From: Lachnospiraceae bacterium
Lineage (GTDB): Bacteria; Bacillota; Clostridia; Lachnospirales; Lachnospiraceae
Assembly: GCA_910574195.1 (NCBI GenBank)
Contig: CAJTBF010000009.1
Span: forward strand, 89,346-153,345
DNA: 64,000 nucleotides
Direction of reading: 5' to 3'
Shown: one piece after another, positions 52,390 to 60,832 of the stretch
How the letters are laid out: each line of letters begins with the position of its first letter
How positions within the stretch are numbered: the stretch's first letter is position 1
Made by a program: the position numbers and the translations under genes
Notes under the pieces: model-generated
What the model was told of the DNA's origin: nothing
The model's input: the letters and a program-made list of their open reading frames with translations, nothing else
Database searches by the model: none

Positions 52390-53121
52390 TTATATAGGAA
52401 GCCGGATGGTAAAGGTAGCGCCGTCTCCTTCTTTGGAGGCAACGCTCAGAGTACCTCCGTGCGCTTCAATGATACGTTTTGATATTGAAAGTCCCAGTCC
52501 GGTCCCATCTTCCTTATACGTCTGAAATGGTTCGAAGATGGATTCCAGATGTTCTTTTGGAATACCACAGCCATTATCCTGAACATGAATATCCAGAGAT
52601 TTTCTTTTCCGTTCTGCGTAGAGCCGAATGGTTCCTTCTCCTGCAACCGCATCTTTGGCATTGCGCAAAAGGTTGAGAAGCACTTCTTCTAATTTGACTT
52701 TATCTCCTGTAAAATCTCCCAGATTGTCTGGAACACGGGAGGAAAACTCAATGTCAGATTCTTCTTCATCCAGTGAAATGGCAAAAGAAATCGCGATATT
52801 CTTTAGAAATTGTCCGATGGAAAATACAGAATAATGCAGAGTATTGCCGTTATTGTATGTGGAAAGTTCTTCCAAAAGCTGACGCATGAATTCCACATCT
52901 TCCAATGTCTGTGACCAATGAGAAAATTCCAGAACTTCCGGATGCTGTGCCTGAATCATCTGCAAAGCGGAGGAGACCAAAGTCAATGGGTTTCGAATCT
53001 CATGTGCAATGGTGGACACTGTAGTATGGTGATTTTCCAGAAGTTGACTGATGATCTGTTTCACGTCTTTATTTTCTTCCATCAACCGGTTCATTTTATT
53101 GACGTCAACATTGTATAACAT
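52390..53121 (-). CDS. Soluble orphan sensor histidine kinase
   Basis: A 243-aa kinase with no membrane or sensor domain: a short N-terminal helix, HisKA with His40 (TIAHEIRNPLTLVSSA) and an HATPase domain (N box LLNLLRNAKDAV, G1 DNGCGIPKEH, G2 DGTGLGLSIS). No response regulator is adjacent. The H-box and minimal architecture resemble Kin-type kinases feeding the sporulation phosphorelay; that link is inference. GAGAGGG precedes ATG 53121. Confidence 0.92.
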   Translation of the reverse strand: MLYNVDVNKMNRLMEENKDVKQIISQLLENHHTTVSTIAHEIRNPLTLVSSALQMIQAQHPEVLEFSHWSQTLEDVEFMRQLLEELSTYNNGNTLHYSVFSIGQFLKNIAISFAISLDEEESDIEFSSRVPDNLGDFTGDKVKLEEVLLNLLRNAKDAVAGEGTIRLYAERKRKSLDIHVQDNGCGIPKEHLESIFEPFQTYKEDGTGLGLSISKRIIEAHGGTLSVASKEGDGATFTIRLPI

Positions 53122-53567
53122 AAAGAATCCCTCTCATAAAAAATATTCATATATAGTCTAACATGGAAGTAAGGCATGTTCAATAAGTTCCAGGTAACAT
53201 TTTTCGACACAAAGTCTGTTGTGATTTTGCTTGACATACTTTGTGTAAGGCGGCAAAATAAAGATATTAAAATGAATAGAATAAAAAAATTTTGTTTTAC
53301 TTTATAGAAAAATACGTTATACTGCGTATAATAATACCTTATCGGGAGTAACGCGTCTTTTCCATGCGAAATACATAAGATATAGGATACCCGAAGTGGG
53401 TGTACCTTACCAGGAGAAGTGTGTTGATTTATGCGGAGTATAGGAGATGCGGGATGCCTGGAGCGGGGATACTTTACCGGACAGTGATCGCTGTCCGCCT
53501 GCCGCAGAGGGGCATGTATTACGGGATGCCCGGGTGGGAATAGAAAAGGAGAAAGAAGGGAAATAAA
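53122..53567. other. Divergent spacer filled with three repeat copies
   Basis: The first 200 bp are AT-rich with -10-like sequences for either direction (TATAAT at ~53323). The remainder is the tandem dispersed repeat listed next, ending just before the HIT-gene ribosome site (AAGGAGAAAG). Confidence 0.6.
53335..53541 (+). repeat. Dispersed repeat, three tandem copies before the HIT gene
   Basis: Units run ~53335-53407 (ACCTTATCGGG ... GGATACCCGAAGTGGG), ~53407-53471 (GCGGGATGCCTGGAGCGGGG) and ~53472-53541 (CCGGACAGTGATCGCTGTCC hairpin, ACGGGATGCCCGGGTGGG). The first two are diverged and the last is closest to the consensus. Confidence 0.85.
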
Positions 53568-53975
53568 ATGAAGGATGACAATTGTATTTTTTGTAAAATT
53601 GCGAATGGGGCGATCCCGTCAGCTACATTGTATGAAGACGAGGACTTTCGCGTAATTCTGGATTTGAATCCGGCGTCAAAAGGGCATGCACTGATTCTGC
53701 CCAAAGAGCATTACCGGAATCTGTTTGATTTGGATGATGCACTTGCAGCGAAAGTTCTGGTGCTGGCAAAGAAGATGACCTGCAAGTTGAAAGAGATCTT
53801 AAGATGTGATGGTTATAATATTGTACAGAATAATGAGGAAGAGGCGGGGCAGACAGTTTTTCATTTCCATATGCATATGATTCCGAGATATAAGGGCGAT
53901 AAGGTTGGTCTTGGCTGGCATATGGAACAATTAAAAGAGGAAGACAAGGAAGAAATTTTGAGTAAGGTGAAATAA
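53568..53975 (+). CDS. HIT-family nucleotide-binding hydrolase
   Basis: A 135-aa histidine triad protein (Hint/HIT-like). The triad is HFHMHMIPR near residue 100, and CIFCKIANGAIPS is the N-terminal zinc/Cys segment. Such proteins hydrolyse purine nucleotide phosphoramidates. AAGGAGAAAG precedes ATG 53568. The ECF sigma gene starts 17 bp after its stop. Confidence 0.95.
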   Translation: MKDDNCIFCKIANGAIPSATLYEDEDFRVILDLNPASKGHALILPKEHYRNLFDLDDALAAKVLVLAKKMTCKLKEILRCDGYNIVQNNEEEAGQTVFHFHMHMIPRYKGDKVGLGWHMEQLKEEDKEEILSKVK

Positions 53976-53992
53976 CTATCGGAGAAAGAACG

Positions 53993-54556
53993 TTGACAGA
54001 GAATCCAGTATTTAATGAGATTTATAGTAAGTATAAGAATCTTGTTTTGAGAACTGCATATATGTACTTAGGAAGTTTGGATGTAGCGGAAGATATTATG
54101 CAAGATACTTTTGTGGCGCTTTACAGAGATATGAAAAGTAAAGAAATTGAAGATGAAAGTGGATATACCAACATTAAATCATGGCTTTATACGACAACGA
54201 AGCACTTGGCATTGAATTATAAAAGATCTCTGGCGAGGAAACCCGTGGTGGAAGAGTTTGAAGATGGACTGGCATTGGAGGTGGCGTCTGATCAGAATGT
54301 GGAGGAAGAATATATTGGAGATTTAACGGAAGAAAAACGCAGGGAACTTCATGAACGTATCTTTACTGCACTGGCGGAGAAAAATCCCAGATGGTATGAG
54401 GCGATTAAGATGGCATGTCTTTTGGACATTCCTCAGAAAGAAGCGGCAAGAAGGATGGGAATGACAGAGAATGCGTTTTACGTGATGCTGCATAGAGCAA
54501 GAAACTGGATTTATGAGGAGTTTGGCGTAGAGTATGAAGAACTGGATAAATATTAA
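53993..54556 (+). CDS. ECF-type RNA polymerase sigma factor
   Basis: A 187-aa sigma-70 family factor with region 2 (residues ~10-75: YMYLGSLDVAEDIMQDTFVALY) and region 4 (~115-175: CLLDIPQKEAARRMGMTENAFYVMLHRARNWIYEEF). It starts at TTG 53993 after GGAGAAAG. Partner anti-sigma genes usually follow directly; here the nearest candidate is the DUF4367-type gene at 56216, beyond an inverted murG. Confidence 0.93.
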   Translation: MTENPVFNEIYSKYKNLVLRTAYMYLGSLDVAEDIMQDTFVALYRDMKSKEIEDESGYTNIKSWLYTTTKHLALNYKRSLARKPVVEEFEDGLALEVASDQNVEEEYIGDLTEEKRRELHERIFTALAEKNPRWYEAIKMACLLDIPQKEAARRMGMTENAFYVMLHRARNWIYEEFGVEYEELDKY

Positions 54557-54592
54557 TATGCTCTGATGAACTTTTGCATCATCAGAGCATAT
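54556..54592. terminator. Strong hairpin between convergent sigma and murG genes
   Basis: ATATGCTCTGATGA pairs perfectly with TCATCAGAGCATAT (14 bp, 9-base loop). It begins at the last base of the sigma stop codon. Flanks are AT-rich rather than a pure T run, so efficiency is uncertain. Confidence 0.7.
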
Positions 54593-54632
54593 AGAAAAAG
54601 GGGGTTACAGTGTGCATGTGCAGAGACAGAAC

Positions 54633-55706
54633 TTACTTTTTCGCAGTATGGGCGGTCTCAATCAATTGCAGGATTGTCCGGATCGAATCCTGTTGTCCGG
54701 AATTTCGCATAGCATCTATATACTGGTTCCGATCCTGATATAGAGCATTTACTTTATCAATCAGCGCTTCCTTTGTGATCTCATCCTCTTCCAGAACAAC
54801 GCTGAAGCCCTGACGTTCAAAGGAACGTGCATTCAGAATCTGATCGCCCCGGCTTGCATTCGCAGAAAGCGGAATCAAAAGATTTGGCTTTCTTAACGCA
54901 AGAAGTTCACAGATTGCATTGGCGCCGGCACGGGAGATTACGAGATCAGCCAGTGCAAAAATATCACAAAGCTCTTCCTTCACATATTCGAATTGCTTAT
55001 AGCCCTTCGTGTGGGAAAGCGTTGTGTCCAGCTTCCCTTTTCCGCAAAGATGAATGACATAAAATTGCTTTAGTAATTCAGGAAGGGCGGCGCGAACCGC
55101 ATTGTTGACAGCAATAGAACCAAGGCTTCCACCGATGACAAGAATCACCGGTTTGTCGCTGGAAAAACCACATAAATCCATAGCGGCAATTTTGTTGCCG
55201 GACAGTAGTTCCTGCCGAATGGGAGACCCGGTCAGAACCGCTTTTTCTTTCGGCAGATGTTCCAGGGTTTCCGGGAAATTACAACAAACCCTGGAAGCTG
55301 AGGGAAGGGCAAGCTTATTCGCAAGTCCGGGCGTCAGATCAGATTCATGTATGATAACGGGGACTTTTGCCTGTTTTCCGGCAAGTACAACGGGAACAGA
55401 GACAAAGCCCCCTTTGGAAAAGATCACATCCGGTTTCAGCTTGCGAATGAGTTTTCTGGCTTCTCCAAGACCTTTCAGGACACGAAACGGATCCGTGAAA
55501 TTCTGAAGACTAAAATAACGCCTCAGTTTTCCGGAAGAAATTCCATGATAGGGGATGCCAAAAGGCTCAATTAATTCTTTTTCAATGCCGTGGTAGGAAC
55601 CAATATATTGAATATCATAACCGGCGTCTTTCAAACCAGGGATTAAGGCGATATTCGGGGTAACATGTCCGGCAGTACCTCCGCCGGTAAGTACGATTCG
55701 TTTCAC
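54633..55706 (-). CDS. murG: UDP-GlcNAc:lipid I N-acetylglucosaminyltransferase MurG
   Basis: A 357-aa GT28 enzyme making lipid II from lipid I at the inner face of the membrane. Motifs are LTGGGTAGHVTPNIAL (first G-loop), SKGGFVSVPVVLAG, VIGGSLGSIAVNNAV and SRAGANAICELLAL. GTG 55706 has GGAGGTG 8 bp upstream. It stands alone rather than in a dcw cluster, and is inverted between a sigma factor and its likely anti-sigma. A dispersed repeat sits immediately upstream in the same orientation. Confidence 0.95.
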   Translation of the reverse strand: MKRIVLTGGGTAGHVTPNIALIPGLKDAGYDIQYIGSYHGIEKELIEPFGIPYHGISSGKLRRYFSLQNFTDPFRVLKGLGEARKLIRKLKPDVIFSKGGFVSVPVVLAGKQAKVPVIIHESDLTPGLANKLALPSASRVCCNFPETLEHLPKEKAVLTGSPIRQELLSGNKIAAMDLCGFSSDKPVILVIGGSLGSIAVNNAVRAALPELLKQFYVIHLCGKGKLDTTLSHTKGYKQFEYVKEELCDIFALADLVISRAGANAICELLALRKPNLLIPLSANASRGDQILNARSFERQGFSVVLEEDEITKEALIDKVNALYQDRNQYIDAMRNSGQQDSIRTILQLIETAHTAKK

Positions 55707-55725
55707 AACAGATCACCTCCAATTA

Positions 55726-55800
55726 AGTGTACCCATCCGGGCATCCTGTAATTCATGCCTTTTGGGCGGGCGGACAGCTACCGCTGTCCGATAAAGTGTA
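55726..55800 (-). repeat. Dispersed repeat, minus-strand copy upstream of murG
   Basis: On the minus strand: CTTTATCGGACAGCGGTAGC (hairpin with GCTGTCCG), then GGCATGAATTACAGGATG and CCCGGATGGGTACAC. It ends about 9 bp before the GGAGGTG of murG, the same placement as before the HIT gene. Confidence 0.85.
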
Positions 55801-56215
55801 GTTACTAAATTCATATTAAACTTATTTAAAGAAAAGTCAAGAAAAATATAAGACGCTGCAAGTTACGAGGGGATATAGGATTATTGTTTACTTTCTGTCA
55901 GGCATTTCATTCGTGTAATAGCAACGGAAATGTTTTGAAAAGTGTCAGGCAGGGAGAGAGGATAGCCAGTATAATCCACACTAATTACCGGTACATTCTC
56001 GTGCAGGATAAATCTTCAGCCTGCAAGGCGGAGGAATGAGGCGTAGCAGTGGCTGCGTCGATTGACGACAACGCAGCAGATGGAAATTTAGATCAGCGAA
56101 ATGTATGGTTAATTAGTGCAGATTATACTGGTACATCGTTGCATTAATATAGAAAAAACAGATCAAACTTTTTGAGAAAAAGATGACAAAGTTTTGAAAG
56201 CAAGGGGAAGAATAC
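55801..56215. other. Gene-free spacer containing an inverted-repeat element
   Basis: AT-rich and without genes. Its main content is the 166-bp element at 55966-56131. The remainder before ATG 56216 supplies AAGGGGAAG as ribosome site. Confidence 0.6.
55966..56131. mobile_element. MITE-like 166-bp element with terminal inverted repeats
   Basis: The left end CCAGTATAATCCACACTAAT and the reverse complement of the right end CCAGTATAATCTGCACTAAT match at 27 of 32 positions when extended to ACATT. The interior contains a hairpin (GCTGCGT ... AACGCAGC, ~56050-56077) and no reading frame. No target-site duplication is obvious. Confidence 0.7.
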
Positions 56216-57169
56216 ATGCAAAGACGGGAAAAACAAAGAAAACTATCACTGCATGAGGAAATAGAACGAGAGGCACAGCAAATAGAGCAGGAACTGGAGA
56301 ACCATCCGGAACTGAAAAGCCTCGTGGTGACGGAAGAGATGGATACTGCCCTTTTTGAAAAAATTTATGATCTGGAGAATAAAGGAAAAGGGAGCAGGAA
56401 GAGAAAGGAAGAAGAGAGAAATTCATTTACAGAATTTTCGGAAGAACTTGCACCGGATATTTTTTCTATACGCAGCAAAGCAGAGGAAGCCGGCAGAACC
56501 GCAAAACCAATGGGAGATATGGCAAAACCGGGCGGTACGATTTGTACATTCAATACAGGCAAAGAAAAACGGAGAACTCCTCGGCGGAAAAAAAGAAAAG
56601 TTTTTGCAGCCTGTGTGGCGGCGGTGTTGCTGATTGTAATGACAGTCGGAACTACCAGTATTGGCAGTAAATCCTATTGGAAAGTATTGTGGGAGAGAGT
56701 ACATGGCGGAGAAGCTATGAAAGTGATGAATGTAGAGGATATGGATGAAATGGAATCGGGGGATGGGAAAGAGGCAGCAGCTTATGTAGAAATTGAAGAG
56801 AAGTTGGGGATTGATGTAGTTAGAATAATTTATAGACCAGTAGGAATGAAGTTGATAGAATGCAAAATTGATGAAGAATTGCAGGTTGCAAGATTACGTT
56901 ATGAGTATGATGATCATATTTTTAGATATACTATTTATATAAATAGATCAGATTCTTCATGGGGCGAAAAGGAAGAAGATATAGAGATTAATTCATACAT
57001 CATTTCTGTTAATGGTATGAAAATAGAGGCGAAGGAATTTCAAAAAAAGGATAGTTCTCAGTGCCGACAAGAGGTGAATTTTGATTACAAGGGGATCAAC
57101 TATCAGTTGAAAGGGGTAATAGAACCGGAAGAATTAAAAAAAATTGTAGAAAATTTGCATTTTCCGTAA
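56216..57169 (+). CDS. DUF4367-type membrane protein, putative anti-sigma factor
   Basis: The cytoplasmic N-terminal ~140 residues are charged and helical (possible sigma-binding region) with a short basic stretch before one membrane helix (~145-160, FAACVAAVLLIVMTVGTTS). The extracytoplasmic C-terminus (~185-317) has the DUF4367-like pattern and ends IEPEELKKIVENLHFP. Such proteins in Clostridia are encoded beside ECF sigma factors. Base composition turns more AT-rich after ~56780. AAGGGGAAG precedes ATG 56216. Confidence 0.75.
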   Translation: MQRREKQRKLSLHEEIEREAQQIEQELENHPELKSLVVTEEMDTALFEKIYDLENKGKGSRKRKEEERNSFTEFSEELAPDIFSIRSKAEEAGRTAKPMGDMAKPGGTICTFNTGKEKRRTPRRKKRKVFAACVAAVLLIVMTVGTTSIGSKSYWKVLWERVHGGEAMKVMNVEDMDEMESGDGKEAAAYVEIEEKLGIDVVRIIYRPVGMKLIECKIDEELQVARLRYEYDDHIFRYTIYINRSDSSWGEKEEDIEINSYIISVNGMKIEAKEFQKKDSSQCRQEVNFDYKGINYQLKGVIEPEELKKIVENLHFP

Positions 57170-57335
57170 AATACGCGTAAGGTTTTGCGAAATATGGTGT
57201 TTACTTTTATGAAGAGACAAGTAGAGTATGGAATTGTTAAAACAGTTGGTTTATTTGTTTTTATTGTTAGAGGATTTTGGAAATTTTAAGTTTTATGATT
57301 TTCACCAAAAAGTTTGATAGGCGGAGAGGGTAGGG

Positions 57336-57836
57336 ATGAGAAAAAGAATTTTATCAGCATTGTGTTCTTTGGTAGTTATGTGTGGCATGATTTTCTCTAT
57401 GGCGGTAGATGTACAGGCAGAAGAAGAACAAAAAATAGTAGACGGATCGTATTTAACACACAGAGAACAAGCCACAGGTTCAACGCTTTCTAATCCGCTC
57501 CTTCGGGGGAAATATTTAATGGATGGTGACAGTATTATTTCCAAAGCCGGAAGTGGAAGGATATACGTGTATGGTGAAACATCTGCTGATTTCACAGTGG
57601 ATTATTTGGCAGTCATTGTCTATGTTGATCGATATGATGAGAAAGAAGATGGTTGGGATCAGATTGACGCATGGGTGAAAGAAGCAGAGAATACATATTA
57701 TGTCACGAGTGCAAAAACTTTGAGAGTAGAAGGCGGCTATTATTATCGGGTTCGTTCTGAGCATATAGCAGGTAACGAAGACGATCGACCATATGATTCA
57801 GCATTATCCTTAACCGACGGTATCTGGATAGATTAG
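57336..57836 (+). CDS. Small secreted protein (DUF6147-like)
   Basis: Signal peptide (residues 1-29, cleavage near VQA-EE) and a ~137-residue mature part. The patterns GSYLTHREQATGSTL, RGKYLMDGDSIISKAGSGRI and YYYRVRSEH resemble a small beta-rich secreted family of Clostridia whose function is unknown to me. GAGAGGGTAGGG precedes ATG 57336. It may share a transcript with the putative anti-sigma gene 166 bp upstream. Confidence 0.7.
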   Translation: MRKRILSALCSLVVMCGMIFSMAVDVQAEEEQKIVDGSYLTHREQATGSTLSNPLLRGKYLMDGDSIISKAGSGRIYVYGETSADFTVDYLAVIVYVDRYDEKEDGWDQIDAWVKEAENTYYVTSAKTLRVEGGYYYRVRSEHIAGNEDDRPYDSALSLTDGIWID

Positions 57837-57867
57837 GTTTTATTTCTGGGAGTTCTTCCCCATTTTA

Positions 57868-58016
57868 CTTGAACACTGGAAGCAGCCACCGTGCGATCTT
57901 CGCAGAGGAACTATTAACTATTCATTAATTGAAGAGAGAAATAGGTAACCTGTACCATGGAAAGCGCCACTAACTTTTTATGCGATACATAACGGTGGCT
58001 GCTCCCAGTGTTCAAG
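57868..58016. mobile_element. 149-bp element with 25-bp terminal inverted repeats
   Basis: The left end CTTGAACACTGGAAGCAGCC (continuing to CACCGT, 57868-57892) and the right end (57992-58016) match inversely at 24 of 25 positions. The interior is AT-rich with no gene. It may be a non-autonomous transposon or a long-stem RNA. Confidence 0.75.
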
Positions 58017-58034
58017 ACGAGAAGCAATCGGCAA

Positions 58035-58277
58035 TCAATTGCCGGTTGCTTCTTTTAATGCTTTTGCAAGTTGATCCGGACAGGATGTAGATCTGTAACC
58101 GCAGTGAATGCCTTCGATTCTGGAAATTGCTTCTTTGACATCCATGCCTTCGATCAGGCGTGCAATCCCCTGCAGATTTCCGCTGCATCCCCCTGTGAAA
58201 GCGACATTGATTACCTTGTCGTTTTCAATATCAAAATGAATCATTCGGGAACAAACTCCCTTGGGCTTGTATTGCAT
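58035..58277 (-). CDS. TSCPD domain protein
   Basis: An 80-aa single-domain protein of the TSCPD family. The hallmark is near the C-terminus, GYRSTSCPDQLAKAL, and FTGGCSGNLQGIARLIEG is the second conserved block with a Cys. The domain also occurs in ribonucleotide reductases, where it contributes to cofactor or DNA contact; the stand-alone form has no assigned activity. ATG 58277 is chosen because GGAGG lies 10 bp upstream. Confidence 0.9.
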   Translation of the reverse strand: MQYKPKGVCSRMIHFDIENDKVINVAFTGGCSGNLQGIARLIEGMDVKEAISRIEGIHCGYRSTSCPDQLAKALKEATGN

Positions 58278-58830
58278 ATTGGAGAACCTCCTGATTCTTT
58301 CCATTTTCTCTAATAAAAGATTATAACAAAGTAATCGGAAAAATACCACAGTTTTTTCGTTATATCAATAGTGTGTAATATAGGTGTTACTGTTTACACC
58401 GCAGCAGGCACTGTGTTGCCTGATGACGGCAGGTACATGTTCATATGGCACAGGTGTGGCACTTGCCGGTGCCAAATTCGAGATCAATTTCAGAAAAGAA
58501 TATATGGGATGGGTTTTTCAGGAGTGGAAAAATGTACACCGATTATATTATCACGTAAATATGAAAGAAACAGTTAATAGCAAGAATGGCCATAATTTTA
58601 ATCATATAGTTTTTGATACTTATAATGGAATCCGACATAGTCATTACCAGATGGGAATGTAACACAGAGACACTTGCAGAAAGCGGCGTAACAGCGACAA
58701 ACTGTTTTATATTTGAAAAATAAATGTGATAGGACAATAGGATAGTTTTCCAATGGTAGAAGAAGTACAGCCAGGAAAAACGTTGGAACAAATTTTCTTA
58801 TAAAATCTTTGAGATCTATAATTACTCTCG
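58278..58830. other. Region without a convincing gene
   Basis: Two overlapping frames (58371-58577 and 58384-58662) lack good ribosome sites and recognised motifs; the second (SYGTGVALAGAKFEINFRK) may be a decayed gene. The rest is AT-rich. Confidence 0.4.
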
Positions 58831-58983
58831 GAGGAAATAGTAAGTATTTTACAGAATCTTTCTGAAATTGATATAGAAAAAGTATCTCAATACCCAGAAT
58901 TGAGGATAGAATATAATGATATCCTTTCAGAAATTCAGAAACAGCGTGAGCTATCAGTTTTAGTCCGCGGGCGTTTCCCGTAA
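58831..58983 (+). pseudogene. Gene remnant of unknown origin
   Basis: About 50 codons (EEIVSILQNLSEIDIEKVSQ ... YNDILSEIQKQRELSVLVRG) in one frame with no start codon and a TAA at 58981. It looks like the charged helix of a larger protein. Unassigned. Confidence 0.4.
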
Positions 58984-58986
58984 ACT

Positions 58987-59318
58987 ATGATGGAAAATAC
59001 CATTATAGAAGTAGGTAGTACAAAACAGATGCTGCGGGGAAATGCATTGACGAATTTTTTAATGTCAAAGGCTGGATTGAAATGGGATGCAGCGACAATA
59101 GCTAATATTGGGGTAGATGATTTAGATCAGGAAAGCTATCGTGCGGGATATATTGAAAGTTGGGGACGAGGTATTCAAAGATTCGGGATGCATGCAAAAA
59201 TCTTGGAGCGGATGATCCGGAGTATATTGTTCTTTGTTCATTTGTGGGTATAATGAAAATATTGGGTCAAATCGGGTCACAATCGGGTCACCTGATTGAC
59301 ACGATTGTCCCGATTTGA
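58987..59318 (+). pseudogene. Decayed AlbA/ATPase-domain regulator
   Basis: The 5' part (MMENTIIEVGSTKQMLRGNA, AGLKWDAATIANIGVDDLD) matches the N-terminal AlbA-type portion of a large ATP-binding regulator. It then jumps to that family's C-terminal half (GYIESWGRGIQRF), indicating an internal deletion. A frameshift near 59187 follows, because a second frame continues sensibly (RDACKNLGADDPEYIVLCSF ... SGHLIDTIVPI) to TGA 59316. The intact gene that follows belongs to the same family. Confidence 0.75.
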
Positions 59319-59324
59319 TATAAT
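59296..59324 (+). promoter_or_regulatory. Promoter of the intact AlbA/ATPase gene
   Basis: TTGACA (59296-59301), 17 bp, TATAAT (59319-59324), a consensus promoter. Three GGGTCA direct repeats at ~11-bp steps (59264, 59274, 59285) lie just upstream, and AATCGGG/CCCGATT forms an inverted pair across the -35. These bases also encode the end of the preceding pseudogene. Confidence 0.8.
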
Positions 59325-59361
59325 ATGCCTGACCAACGAAAGTAAGTAGGGAGATGACATC

Positions 59362-60708
59362 ATGTTTTTTCAGGAAAGTGAAACCGTAGAGCTGAAGGAA
59401 GTAGTTGTAGACGATATAAAAAAGGAAATCATTGCTTTTGCCAACTGTGACGGCGGCAAACTGTATATTGGCGTTCAGGATGACGGTACAGTGGTCGGAC
59501 TTGATGATCCTGACGGAGTTTCTTTGCAGATCAGCAATATGGTAAGGGATGCTATTAAGCCCGATGTGACGATGTTCCTGCATTATAGAACGATAAAGGA
59601 AGATGGAAAAGAAATTGTCGCGGTGGATATTCAGCGCGGACCGGACCGGCCTTATTATCTTGCTAAAAAAGGGATGCGTCCAGAAGGCGTATATGTCAGA
59701 CAGGGATATTCCTCTGTTCCCGCTACTGATACAGCAATCCGCCGTATGATTAAGGAAACAGATGGAGATCGCTTTGAGGCTATGCGCTGCTTAAATCAGG
59801 AACTTACATTTGAAACCGCAAAAAAAGAATTTGTTCTTCGGGAAGTGGAGTTTGGGCCACAGCAAATGAGCACTTTGAAACTGATCGACCAGGATAATCT
59901 TTACAGCAACTTAGGTCTGCTTCTGTCCGATCAATGTGTCCATACGATTAAAGTCGCTGTTTTTCAGGGAACGGATCAAACAATTTTTAAGGATCGTCGG
60001 GAATTTACCGGGTCGCTGATGCAGCAAATGAACGAAGTCTATGATTTTATCGATTTTCGTAATCAAACCCGTGCAACCATAGAAAAACTGTTGAGAATCG
60101 ATGTCAAAGACTATCCGGAAATTGCAGTCAGGGAGGCATTACTGAATCTGCTGGTTCACCGCGATTATTCCTTTAGCGCCAGTGCATTTATCAGCATCTA
60201 TGTTGACCGGATTGAATTTGTATCTATTGGCGGATTGATGCCGGGAATTGACCTGGAAGATATTATGGCAGGTATTTCCGTATGCAGAAATCAGAACCTT
60301 GCGAATGTGTTCTACCGGTTGCATTTAATTGAGGCTTACGGTACCGGAATAGGTAAAATTATGAAGGCATACGAGAGTCTGGAAGAAAAGCCTTCGATTG
60401 AAACAACCAAAAATACCTTTAAGATTATATTGCCTAACATTAACGCAAAATATGAAACAGGAATGGCTTCCGCACCGAAAACAGAATTAATCACAAATTC
60501 TGCTGCCGGAACTGAAATAAGCCTGAACAATGAAGAAAAAGTGTTGGAATATGCCCGGTCTCATGGTACTGTTACAAGAAATGATGTAATCGCATTGCTT
60601 GGAGTGAGTACCTCTACTGCTTCCAGGGTCATTAGGAAAATGGTAAATAGCAACTTGCTAAAGCAAAATGGAAAAGCAAGAAACACCAATTACACGGTTA
60701 TAAAATAA
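59362..60708 (+). CDS. AlbA_2 (Schlafen-like) and ATPase domain transcriptional regulator
   Basis: A 448-aa protein. The N-terminal AlbA_2 domain is at residues ~1-130 (ESETVELKEVVVDDIKKEII, AFANCDGGKLYIGVQDDG). A GHKL-like ATPase core is at ~235-360 (REALLNLLVHRDYS, LHLIEAYGTGIGKI). A C-terminal winged helix is at ~385-448 (HGTVTRNDVIALLGVSTSTA). The family is associated with accessory DNA and is thought to be regulatory. AGGGAGATG precedes ATG 59362. A dead paralogue lies directly upstream and transposon remnants directly downstream. Confidence 0.9.
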   Translation: MFFQESETVELKEVVVDDIKKEIIAFANCDGGKLYIGVQDDGTVVGLDDPDGVSLQISNMVRDAIKPDVTMFLHYRTIKEDGKEIVAVDIQRGPDRPYYLAKKGMRPEGVYVRQGYSSVPATDTAIRRMIKETDGDRFEAMRCLNQELTFETAKKEFVLREVEFGPQQMSTLKLIDQDNLYSNLGLLLSDQCVHTIKVAVFQGTDQTIFKDRREFTGSLMQQMNEVYDFIDFRNQTRATIEKLLRIDVKDYPEIAVREALLNLLVHRDYSFSASAFISIYVDRIEFVSIGGLMPGIDLEDIMAGISVCRNQNLANVFYRLHLIEAYGTGIGKIMKAYESLEEKPSIETTKNTFKIILPNINAKYETGMASAPKTELITNSAAGTEISLNNEEKVLEYARSHGTVTRNDVIALLGVSTSTASRVIRKMVNSNLLKQNGKARNTNYTVIK

Positions 60709-60710
60709 TA

Positions 60711-60818
60711 ATGGTGCTCTGTCAAAAGCTGAACGCGGGAAAGTTCCCCAAAATGGTGTGCAAAGAACATAACAACCCAAAGATCATGACACCAGCGGAA
60801 TTTCTCGACATGGATTAA
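60711..60818 (+). pseudogene. C-terminal fragment of a mobile-element protein
   Basis: Thirty-five codons (MVLCQKLNAGKFPKMVCKEH ... NPKIMTPAEFLDMD) ending at TAA 60816. The tail is of the type seen in conjugative-transposon proteins, but I cannot name the gene. No ribosome site. Confidence 0.4.
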
Positions 60819-60832
60819 AGACAGCTTTGTAT

